Below, piece after piece: positions 1-6,268 of a stretch of DNA of 7,781 bases. The notes below the pieces were generated by a model. The model worked only from the letters and a program-made list of their open reading frames with translations. It ran no database searches and was not told the DNA's origin. The stretch spans positions 1 through 7,781 of the forward strand of contig JAGOEY010000077.1 in assembly GCA_017997515.1 (NCBI GenBank), written 5' to 3'. Within the stretch, counting starts at the first letter, position 1; every line of letters begins with the position of its first letter. Origin of the DNA: Burkholderiaceae bacterium (GTDB lineage: Bacteria; Pseudomonadota; Gammaproteobacteria; Burkholderiales; Burkholderiaceae). The position numbers and the translations under genes were made by a program.

Positions 1-65
1 TCCACGGTGACTGCGGCCGCGTCCAGCCCCAGCAAAGCACGGCTTTGCACCAAAGAAAGGCCCAT
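1..65 (-). CDS. comM: ComM/YifB-family Mg-chelatase-like AAA+ ATPase, N-terminus only (gene runs off the left edge)
   Basis: Reading the minus strand from an ATG at 65-63 gives 21 codons before the window ends: MGLSLVQSRALLGLDAAAVT and one further V. This matches the characteristic YifB/ComM opening (M-S-L-x-x-V-x-S/T-R-A, then G-L/V-x-A-x-x-x-T-V-E), the first strand of the N-terminal ChlI-like domain. A strong Shine-Dalgarno (GGGAGGAG on the minus strand, 71-78) sits 5 nt before the ATG and supports the start. From family knowledge, ComM is a hexameric helicase that promotes branch migration during natural transformation; the ATPase motifs would lie beyond the edge and cannot be checked. 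It is divergent from the porin gene, with a shared 198-bp spacer. The call rests on a short stretch of protein, but the stretch is distinctive. Confidence 0.8.
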   Translation of the reverse strand, partial: MGLSLVQSRALLGLDAAAVTV

Positions 66-119
66 ATCCACTCCTCCCCATTCAAGTGCACAGCGTCTGA
101 CGCAAAACATGCACCAATT

Positions 120-136
120 TGCACCTTGTTGGTGCG
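120..136. promoter_or_regulatory. NtrC-binding site (enhancer) upstream of the porin-glnK-amtB operon
   Basis: The 17-mer TGCACC-TTGTT-GGTGCG matches the NtrC (GlnG) palindrome TGCAC(C/T)-N5-(A/G)GTGCA at every conserved position except the last base. A further TGCACC half-site lies exactly 10 bp upstream (110-115), on the same helical face, so an NtrC oligomer could extend there. The centre (128) is about 107 bp upstream of the predicted sigma-54 start point (about 235), close to the spacing of the NtrC sites at enteric glnA. Site and spacing are seen in the sequence; regulation by NtrC is inferred and agrees with the nitrogen genes downstream. Confidence 0.8.
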
Positions 137-208
137 TTTATGAATTTCGACCTGGCAACTTGAAAGAAACGCCGTGGCGTATGCACCAAGAAACCGATTG
201 GCACAACT

Positions 209-224
209 TGGCACGCTCCATGCA
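209..224 (+). promoter_or_regulatory. Sigma-54 (RpoN) -24/-12 promoter of the porin-glnK-amtB operon
   Basis: TGGCACG-CTCC-ATGCA matches the sigma-54 consensus TGGCACG-N4-TTGC(A/T) with one mismatch (A for the first T of the -12 box). The invariant GG (210-211) and GC (222-223) have the required 12-bp offset. Transcription would start near 235, leaving a 5' leader of about 29 nt with the Shine-Dalgarno at 253-258. With the NtrC-type site at 120-136 this forms a complete NtrC/sigma-54 nitrogen-limitation promoter. A second TTGGCAC copy just upstream (198-204) lacks a correctly spaced -12 box. Confidence 0.82.
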
Positions 225-263
225 TTACCACACCAGAACACCCCACCACTTTGGAGAACCTTG

Positions 264-1010
264 ATGAAGTCCACGCTCGTGAAAACCCTGGCTGTTGTTG
301 CTGTTGCCGCTTTGCCTGCCTTGGCCAGCGCACAGCTTACAGCCAATGTCAGCCTGACCACCAATTACAAATTCCGTGGCCAGGACCAGGACGTCATTGG
401 CAAAAACGGCAGCATCAAGGACAAGGCCGTCAAGCCCGCACTGCAAGGTGGCCTGGACTACGCACACGAAAGCGGCTTCTACATCGGCAACTGGAATTCC
501 AGCGTCAACTGGCTCGCAGGCAACTCGCTCGAATCCGACATCTACGGCGGCTACAAATTCAAGGCCGGCGAGATCGACATGGATGTGGGCCTGCTGACCT
601 ACATCTACCCCGGCAACAGCCTGGGCAACACCACCGAAGGCTACGTCGGCGCCACCTTTGGCCCCATCAGCGCCAAGTACTCCCACACCTTCTCCGAAGA
701 CTACTTCGGCTGGGCCGGTACCAGCCTGGGTTCAGGCCTCAAGGGCCGCAACACCGGTTACCTGAACCTGGCGTTTGCACAGGAAGTCGCACCCAAGCTC
801 ACGCTCAAGGCATCGGTGGGCTTCACGCAGTTCGCCAGCGACATCAAGGACAACGGCGTGCCGAACTACATGGACTACAGCGTGGGCGGTGCCTACGACC
901 TGGGTGAAGGCTTCACGCTGGGTGCCAACGTGGTGGGCGCCAACAAGCGCGGCTTCTTCGGCCCGGTCAACAAGAACCGCCTGATCGTCAGCATCACCAA
1001 GACCCTGTAA
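264..1010 (+). CDS. TorF-family putative outer-membrane porin (Gcw_chp / TIGR02001 type)
   Basis: A 248-residue exported protein. Residues 1-23 form a clear Sec signal peptide (Lys2/Lys7, hydrophobic core, ALASA|Q cleavage at 23/24). The mature protein alternates aromatic and polar residues in beta-barrel style. It opens with LTANVSLTTNYKFRGQDQD, the start typical of this family, and contains repeated GY/GF-containing strands and a short terminal strand (LIVSITKTL). The ATG at 264 is chosen over upstream in-frame codons because GGAGAA (253-258) is correctly spaced and the signal peptide begins there. Family members are predicted outer-membrane barrels with poorly known substrates, and in Burkholderiales I recall them beside glnK-amtB. 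Here it is first behind an NtrC/sigma-54 promoter, which suggests a role in letting ammonium or small nitrogen compounds through the outer membrane. The substrate is inference. The final residue is Leu instead of the more usual Phe of barrel proteins. Confidence 0.87.
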   Translation: MKSTLVKTLAVVAVAALPALASAQLTANVSLTTNYKFRGQDQDVIGKNGSIKDKAVKPALQGGLDYAHESGFYIGNWNSSVNWLAGNSLESDIYGGYKFKAGEIDMDVGLLTYIYPGNSLGNTTEGYVGATFGPISAKYSHTFSEDYFGWAGTSLGSGLKGRNTGYLNLAFAQEVAPKLTLKASVGFTQFASDIKDNGVPNYMDYSVGGAYDLGEGFTLGANVVGANKRGFFGPVNKNRLIVSITKTL

Positions 1011-1430
<420 letters not shown>

Positions 1431-1450
1431 GGCCCGGAGGAACCATCACC

Positions 1451-3100
1451 ATGAAAAAACTACTTTCCATCATCACCTTTATCGCGCTGTCCATGACAGC
1501 GCAACTGGGCATGGCTGCGGACTTTCCGGAGTCCAAGCTGAACTTTGAACTGGGCAAGAGCGAACTGCCAGCCGAAGCGTCTGACGCAGTGGCCAAAGTG
1601 GCTGCCTTCCTCAAAGCCACAGCCGATGCCAAGGTGCAAGTTTCTGGTTACACCGACACGTCGGGTGATGCGGCACAAAACGCCGAGTTGGCCAAGAACC
1701 GCGCACAGGCCGTGAGCCAGGCGCTGACAGCCGCCGGTGTGCCCGCCGACAGCATCGTCATGAAGAAGCCCGAAGAAGTCGAAAAGGTCGGCAGCCCTGA
1801 AGCCGCCCGTGTGGTGGTGCTGTCGCTGGCCGTTGTGGCGCCCGCCGCAGATGCACCTGCAGCCGCTGCGCCCACGCTCAACTCGGGTGACACGGCCTGG
1901 ATGCTGACATCCACGCTGCTGGTGATCCTGATGACCATCCCCGGTCTGGCCTTGTTCTACGGTGGCCTGGGCCGCTCGAAGAACATGCTGTCCGTGCTGA
2001 TGCAGGTCTTCGTGATCTTCGCGCTGATCAGTGTGTTGTGGGCTGTGTATGGCTACTCGCTGACGTTCAGCGGTGAAGGCAGCTTCTACGGCGGCTTCGA
2101 CAAACTGTTCCTCGCCGGTATCACCCCTGACACGCTGTCCGGTCTTCTGCCCACCATCCCTGAATATGTGTTCGTCGCCTTCCAGGGCACGTTTGCTGCC
2201 ATCACCGTGGCACTGATCGTGGGCTCCTACGCCGAACGTATCCGTTTCTCCGCTGTGCTGCTGTTCTCGGTGATCTGGTTCACCTTCAGCTACCTGCCAA
2301 TCGCCCACATGGTGTGGGGTGGTGGTCTGCTGGCCAAGGACGGTGCACTCGACTTCGCGGGTGGCACGGTCGTGCACATCAACGCCGGTATCGCCGGTCT
2401 GGTGGGCTCCTATGTGATTGGCAAACGTATCGGTTTTGGCAAGGAAGCCATGACGCCGCATTCCCTGACCCTGACGATGGTTGGTGCCTCTTTGCTGTGG
2501 GTGGGCTGGTTCGGCTTCAACGCCGGCTCGGCAGGTGCTGCCAACGGTGTGGCCGGTCTGGCCTTCATCAACACGGTGCTGGCCACTGCTGCTGCCACCT
2601 TGTCGTGGATCGCTGCTGAAGGCCTGATCAAGGGCAAGGGCTCCATGCTGGGTGCTGCATCCGGTGCGGTGGCTGGCCTGGTGGCCATCACGCCCGCCGC
2701 TGGTTTCGTGGGCCCCATGGGTTCCATCGTGCTGGGCCTGATCGCTGGTGTGGCCGGTGTCTGGGGTGTGAGCAGCCTGAAGAAGATCCTGGGCGCTGAC
2801 GATGCATTCGACGTGTTCGGTGTGCACGGTGTCTGCGGCATCGTGGGTGCCGTCCTGACCGCCGTGTTTGCAGCCCCTGGCCTGGGTGGTACGGGTGGCC
2901 TGACCCCCGACACCTTCAACATGGCCAGCCAGGTCTGGATCCAGATCAAGAGCGTGTTGATCACCATCGGCTGGTCTGCTGTGGTGGCTTTCATCGCCTA
3001 CAAGATTGCCGATGTGGTGATTGGTCTGCGTGTGTCGGAAGAAGCCGAACGCGAAGGCCTGGACATCACGTCCCACGGCGAAACGGCTTACCACCGTTAA
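1451..3100 (+). CDS. amtB: Ammonium transporter AmtB with an extra N-terminal OmpA-like peptidoglycan-binding domain
   Basis: At 549 residues this is about 120 longer than E. coli AmtB (428). Residues 1-22/23 are a Sec signal peptide (MKKLLSIIT..., GMAA). Residues about 28-128 form an OmpA-like domain: KLNFELGKSEL, then VSGYTDTSG, N77, ELAKNRAQAV and a final VVVLSLAV strand. Asp69 and Arg84 are 15 apart, like the two residues that grip diaminopimelate in OmpA. An Ala/Pro-rich linker (about 129-142) leads to a full Amt core: F244 (outer gate), W289 and D301 (ammonium site), and the twin pore histidines H309 and H459. All spacings equal those of E. coli AmtB, and the C-terminal tail (EREGLDITSHGE) that GlnK contacts is kept. 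The Amt N-terminus faces the periplasm, so the added domain would too. Shine-Dalgarno GGAGGAA (1436-1442) is ideal. The core is certain; the tethering role is inference. Confidence 0.96.
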   Translation: MKKLLSIITFIALSMTAQLGMAADFPESKLNFELGKSELPAEASDAVAKVAAFLKATADAKVQVSGYTDTSGDAAQNAELAKNRAQAVSQALTAAGVPADSIVMKKPEEVEKVGSPEAARVVVLSLAVVAPAADAPAAAAPTLNSGDTAWMLTSTLLVILMTIPGLALFYGGLGRSKNMLSVLMQVFVIFALISVLWAVYGYSLTFSGEGSFYGGFDKLFLAGITPDTLSGLLPTIPEYVFVAFQGTFAAITVALIVGSYAERIRFSAVLLFSVIWFTFSYLPIAHMVWGGGLLAKDGALDFAGGTVVHINAGIAGLVGSYVIGKRIGFGKEAMTPHSLTLTMVGASLLWVGWFGFNAGSAGAANGVAGLAFINTVLATAAATLSWIAAEGLIKGKGSMLGAASGAVAGLVAITPAAGFVGPMGSIVLGLIAGVAGVWGVSSLKKILGADDAFDVFGVHGVCGIVGAVLTAVFAAPGLGGTGGLTPDTFNMASQVWIQIKSVLITIGWSAVVAFIAYKIADVVIGLRVSEEAEREGLDITSHGETAYHR

Positions 3101-3113
3101 GAAAATGCGCCTC

Positions 3114-3141
3114 GGGCCACACTGCTGCGCAGTGGTGGCCC
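3114..3141 (+). other. Stem-loop after amtB, without U-tract
   Basis: GGGCCAC-ACTGC (3114-3125) pairs with GCAGT-G-GTGGCCC (3129-3141) around a TGC loop: 12 base pairs with one bulged G. It begins 13 nt after the amtB stop and is not followed by a T run. It is more likely an mRNA 3'-end stabiliser or an accessory hairpin ahead of the true terminator at 3173-3200 than a terminator itself. Confidence 0.55.
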
Positions 3142-3172
3142 TTGGCAAGTGAAAGAGTCTCCTTTGGATGTT

Positions 3173-3200
3173 GGGCCCGCAGTGATGCGGGCCCTTTTTT
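3173..3200 (+). terminator. Rho-independent terminator of the porin-glnK-amtB operon
   Basis: A perfect 9-bp GC-rich stem GGGCCCGCA / TGCGGGCCC with a GTGA tetraloop (3182-3185) is followed at once by six T residues (3195-3200). It lies 73 nt after the amtB stop and ahead of the lactonase gene, and so separates the nitrogen operon from the following genes. Confidence 0.92.
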
Positions 3201-3270
3201 GTTGGCGCCGCTTGTCTGTGCTGCTGGAGCAATCGGCACAATCGGTGTATCTATTTCAGAGGAGCGTGGC

Positions 3271-4203
3271 ATGGCATGGCAAACCGTTGTGGGGCAACCC
3301 AGCCAGTTGGGCGAATCGCCGTTCTGGCATCCCGGTGAGCAGCAGCTGTACTGGGTGGATATTCCCGGGCGGAAAATCCTGCGGGTGCGCCCAGCAAGCG
3401 GGGCGGTGGATGAGTGGCCGCTGCCGCAGGATCCCGGCTGTATCGCCCCGGCACTCGGCGGCGGCTTGGTCATTGCCCTGCGCGACGGCATCTACCGCGC
3501 CCACACCTGGGGCGGGCCGCTGGTGCAGCTGGCCGCCGCCACCCACGACCCTGCAACCACCCGCTTCAACGACGGCAAATGTGACGCACTGGGCCGCTTG
3601 TGGGCAGGCACCATCTACGAGCCGCGTAACGCGCAGCGGGCGGGCCTGTACTGCCTGGACGCGCGCGGCACCAGTGGCGATGCCCCGCCCACGTTGCAGC
3701 ACAAACTCGGGGACGCCACCACCGCCAACGGTCTGGCCTGGTCACCCGACGGGCGCACCCTGTACTGGTCGGACACGCCCCGGCATGTGACCCACGCCTG
3801 GGACTTTGATGCCGCCACGGGGGCATTGCAGAACCAGCGGGTGTTCCAGCAGTTCGCGCCCAAACCCGCAGACTGGACGCCCGGCGCGCCAGGCGCATCG
3901 GGGTATGGCGGCCGCCCTGACGGTGCGGCGGTGGATGTGGACGGCAACTACTACTGCGCCATGTTTGAAGGCGGGCGGCTGCTGAAGTTTGCCCCCACCG
4001 GTGCGCTGCTGGCCGACATCCCAACACCTGTGCGCTGCCCGACCATGCCGTGTTTTGGGGGAGACGACCTGCGCACCCTCTACCTCACCAGCGTCCGCGC
4101 GGGCCGCCCCGCGGCCGAGTTGGCGGCAATGCCAGCGTCGGGTTGTGTATTCGCCATGCGGGTGGAGACGCCCGGCTTACCCGTTAATTTTTTCCTGGAT
4201 TGA
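3271..4203 (+). CDS. SMP-30/gluconolactonase-family lactonase (six-bladed beta-propeller)
   Basis: A 310-residue cytosolic protein of the usual family length. The metal-site residues known from SMP-30/gluconolactonase are visible: Glu15 in LGESPFWHP, Asn100 in RFNDGKCDALGRLWAGT, Asn153 in ANGLAWSPDGRTLYWSDT, and Asp217 in GYGGRPDGAAVDVDGNYY. These bind one divalent cation that activates a sugar-acid lactone for hydrolysis, for example gluconolactone or another aldonolactone in an oxidative sugar pathway. The substrate cannot be told from sequence. The start at 3271 is chosen because AGAGGAG (3258-3264) is 6 nt upstream and the protein opens in family style. An upstream in-frame TTG (3142) would run through the terminator and adds unrelated residues. 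The gene is 81 nt ahead of glcE on the same strand and may be co-transcribed. No dehydrogenase partner is visible. Confidence 0.92.
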   Translation: MAWQTVVGQPSQLGESPFWHPGEQQLYWVDIPGRKILRVRPASGAVDEWPLPQDPGCIAPALGGGLVIALRDGIYRAHTWGGPLVQLAAATHDPATTRFNDGKCDALGRLWAGTIYEPRNAQRAGLYCLDARGTSGDAPPTLQHKLGDATTANGLAWSPDGRTLYWSDTPRHVTHAWDFDAATGALQNQRVFQQFAPKPADWTPGAPGASGYGGRPDGAAVDVDGNYYCAMFEGGRLLKFAPTGALLADIPTPVRCPTMPCFGGDDLRTLYLTSVRAGRPAAELAAMPASGCVFAMRVETPGLPVNFFLD

Positions 4204-4284
4204 TGGCGCAGCGTTTTCGCTCACACCCGCTGTTCAAAAAAATCACGGCGTGGCCGGGGCTGGGGCCGCCACCAAGGTACTACG

Positions 4285-5400
4285 ATGCACACCATGGACT
4301 CCGCCCTGCAAACCCTCGCCGACCACATCCGCCACGCCGCCGCCCATGGCACGCCGCTGCGCATCCGGGGTGGCGGCACCAAGGACTTTTATGGCGAGCC
4401 GCCGCAAGGTGAGGTGCTCGACACCACCACCTGGAGCGGCATCACCGACTACGAGCCCAGTGAGCTGGTGGTCACCGTGCGCAGTGGCACCCCACTGGCC
4501 GTGCTGGAAGACACCCTGGCCCAACAAGGCCAGTGCCTCGCGTTTGAGCCGCCGCGTTATGCCCCGGGTGGCACCGTGGGTGGCATGGTCGCTGCGGGGC
4601 TGAGTGGCCCGGCCCGCGCCCATGTGGGTGCCGTGCGCGACTTTGTGCTGGGTGTGACACTGCTCAACGGCCGAGGTGAGCTGCTGACCTTTGGTGGCCA
4701 GGTCATGAAAAACGTGGCCGGTTACGACGTCTCGCGGCTGATGGCCGGTGCGCTGGGCACGCTGGGTGTGTTGACCGACATCAGCCTGAAGGTGCTGCCG
4801 TTTGCGCCAGCCGAGGCCACACTGCGTTTTGGCATGGACCAGGCCACGGCCTTGCAGCAGCTGCACCGCTGGGGTGGGTTGCCTTTGCCGCTCAACGCCA
4901 GTTGCTGGGTCAGCGACAACGGGGTGGACACGCTGTACGTGCGCCTGCGCGGCGCGGTGGCCGCAGTGGACGCCGCCTGCCGCCAGATGGGCGGTGAGCG
5001 CCTGGACAACCCGCAGGTAGCGGCTGACTGGCAGGCCTGCCGCGACCACCAGCTGCCCTGGTTCAAAGCCCGCGCCGGGCGGGCCTTGTGGCGGCTTTCC
5101 GTGCCACAGACCGCACCGGTGCTGGATCTGCCCACCACGCCCCTGGTCGAGTGGCAGGGCGCACAGCGCTGGGTGATGGTGGACGCAGGCGACGCCGCTG
5201 CCGCAGGCCACCTGCGCCGCACCGCTGCGGCGGTGGGGGGTAGTGCTTCACTTTTCATAGCTGCTCCCGCAGATGGGTTGGGCGCTACAGGTCGATTTGA
5301 TACATTGTCTGCGCCCTTGGAGCAAATCCACCGGGCGCTCAAACGTGAATTTGATCCGGCGGGCATCCTGAACCCCGGTCGGCTCTACCCGGGCTGGTAA
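4285..5400 (+). CDS. glcE: Glycolate oxidase FAD-binding subunit GlcE
   Basis: A 371-residue flavoprotein subunit (E. coli GlcE is about 350). An FAD-binding PCMH-type domain fills the first half: LRIRGGGTKDFYG (25-37), then PPRYAPGGTVGGMVAAGLSG (89-108), GAVRDFVLGVTLLNGRGE (115-132) and the GlcE hallmark GQVMKNVAGYDVSRLMAG (138-155). The C-terminus ends FDPAGILNPGRLYPG, common to this oxidase family. GlcD, GlcE and GlcF together oxidise glycolate to glyoxylate and pass electrons to the membrane. The start at 4285 has AAGG (4274-4277) 7 nt upstream; Met4 (4294) is an alternative. Residues about 320-342 are encoded by a stretch with odd codon use (AGT, TCA, ATA, ACA, CGA) that looks like an absorbed repeat. 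The stop codon overlaps the ribosome-binding site of the next gene, which suggests coupled translation. Confidence 0.95.
   Translation: MHTMDSALQTLADHIRHAAAHGTPLRIRGGGTKDFYGEPPQGEVLDTTTWSGITDYEPSELVVTVRSGTPLAVLEDTLAQQGQCLAFEPPRYAPGGTVGGMVAAGLSGPARAHVGAVRDFVLGVTLLNGRGELLTFGGQVMKNVAGYDVSRLMAGALGTLGVLTDISLKVLPFAPAEATLRFGMDQATALQQLHRWGGLPLPLNASCWVSDNGVDTLYVRLRGAVAAVDAACRQMGGERLDNPQVAADWQACRDHQLPWFKARAGRALWRLSVPQTAPVLDLPTTPLVEWQGAQRWVMVDAGDAAAAGHLRRTAAAVGGSASLFIAAPADGLGATGRFDTLSAPLEQIHRALKREFDPAGILNPGRLYPGW
5242..5306. repeat. Candidate interspersed repeat of Comamonadaceae type, embedded in frame in glcE
   Basis: The stretch around ATAGCTGCTCCCGCAGATGG (5257-5276) and GGGCGCTACAGG (5280-5291), ending ATTTGATACAT, strongly resembles a short element I recall as abundant between genes in Acidovorax, Polaromonas and Rhodoferax genomes. 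It holds an imperfect inverted repeat (TAGC...CCC / GGG...GCTA). Codons across it (AGT, GCT, TCA, ATA, ACA, CGA, TTT, GAT) are A/T-ending, while the flanks are almost all G/C-ending. It stays in frame and encodes roughly residues 320-341 of GlcE. No second copy is in the window, so the repeat status rests on memory and composition. Confidence 0.6.
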
Positions 5401-5409
5401 GGCATCCAC

Positions 5410-6243
5410 ATGCGGCGACTGCGCTTTCTCACAGGCCGGCACCGCTCGCCGTCCACCAACACCACCCTCGGCCTGCTGCTGGCGTTTAACGCCGGGGCGG
5501 TGAACGCGGGCGGGTTTCTGGTGCTGCACATGTACACGTCGCACATGACGGGTTTCGCCTCCCAGGTGGCGGACGGCCTGGTGCTGGGCAACCTGACGCT
5601 GCTGCTCAACGCGTTGGGGGCGTTGCTGGCATTTATCTGTGGCGCGGCGGTGTCCGCCATGCTCATCAACTGGGGGCAGCAGTACCAGCTGCGCAGTGTG
5701 TATGCGCTGCCCCTGCTGATCGAGTCCGCACTCATGCTGGTCTTCGGGTTGATGGGGGCCATCACTCTGACCTGGCACACCCCGTTTGCCCTGCCCCTTA
5801 CCGTGCTGCTGCTGTCCTTCATCATGGGCCTGCAAAACGCGGTGGGCACCAAAAGTTCAGGCGGCAAAATCCGCACCACCCACATGACCGGCAACATCAC
5901 CGACCTGGGCATCGAGCTGGGCAAGATGCTGTACTGGAACCGCCGTGGCACACCCGTGGCCGCGCTGGTGCGCCACAGCCGCGAACGGCTCTGGCTCTTC
6001 ACCGGCCTGGTGGGGATGTTCATCCTCGGGGGGCTGATGGGGGCGGCCGGTTTCAGCTACGTCGGCTTCATCTGTGTGGTGCCGCTGGCCGCGCTGCTGC
6101 TGGCGCTGTCTTTGCCCCCGTTCCTGGAAGATGTGCAGCGCTCCGCCCATCTGCGGCAACTGCTGCGTGCCATTGCCGAACGTCTGCACCTGCGCCGCCG
6201 CCGCACACAGCCCGAAGACGGTGCACCTCCCCGCGACGACTGA
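5410..6243 (+). CDS. DUF1275/YoaK-family integral membrane protein
   Basis: A 277-residue membrane protein with about six hydrophobic segments (roughly 17-42, 58-85, 97-120, 125-145, 196-212, 214-236). Family motifs are visible: [11 protein letters not shown] (26-36), a first SHMTGF (44-49), GLQNAVG (140-146) and [13 protein letters not shown] (155-167). The two HMTG motifs suggest an internal duplication. The C-terminus (about 240-277) is an arginine-rich then acidic cytosolic tail. The biochemical function of DUF1275 is not established; transport is a guess often made for it. The ATG at 5410 is 9 nt after the glcE stop, with AAGG at 5399-5402 overlapping that stop, so translation is probably coupled to glcE. 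It sits between two subunits of one enzyme, so a link to glycolate oxidase (substrate entry or membrane anchoring) is worth considering but unproven. Confidence 0.9.
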   Translation: MRRLRFLTGRHRSPSTNTTLGLLLAFNAGAVNAGGFLVLHMYTSHMTGFASQVADGLVLGNLTLLLNALGALLAFICGAAVSAMLINWGQQYQLRSVYALPLLIESALMLVFGLMGAITLTWHTPFALPLTVLLLSFIMGLQNAVGTKSSGGKIRTTHMTGNITDLGIELGKMLYWNRRGTPVAALVRHSRERLWLFTGLVGMFILGGLMGAAGFSYVGFICVVPLAALLLALSLPPFLEDVQRSAHLRQLLRAIAERLHLRRRRTQPEDGAPPRDD

Positions 6244-6268
6244 CTCTCAAAAAAAAAGACACACCGCG

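Noticed and set aside
198..207. First TTGGCAC copy as an alternative sigma-54 -24 box.
   Set aside because: No GC at the required distance; only the second copy (208-214) has a correctly spaced -12 element.
174..263. In-frame upstream ATG (174) extending the porin by 30 residues.
   Set aside because: It would begin before the sigma-54 promoter and bury the signal peptide; the ATG at 264 has a good ribosome-binding site.
1460..3241. A 593-codon open frame antisense to amtB.
   Set aside because: It is low-complexity, rich in His/Gln/Thr, the mirror of a G/C-ending codon pattern, with no recognisable domain. It is a shadow of amtB.
3211..3257. A sigma-70 promoter for the lactonase gene (TATCTA near 3248).
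   Set aside because: The matching -35 position reads TGGAGC, a poor match, so the promoter cannot be supported, although one is expected after the terminator.
3142..3270. In-frame TTG-initiated extension of the lactonase gene by 43 codons.
   Set aside because: It passes through the intrinsic terminator, lacks family similarity, and the ATG at 3271 has a proper Shine-Dalgarno.
4243..5211. A 322-codon open frame antisense to glcE.
   Set aside because: Its composition is that of a GC-rich shadow frame, and the opposite strand encodes well-conserved GlcE motifs.
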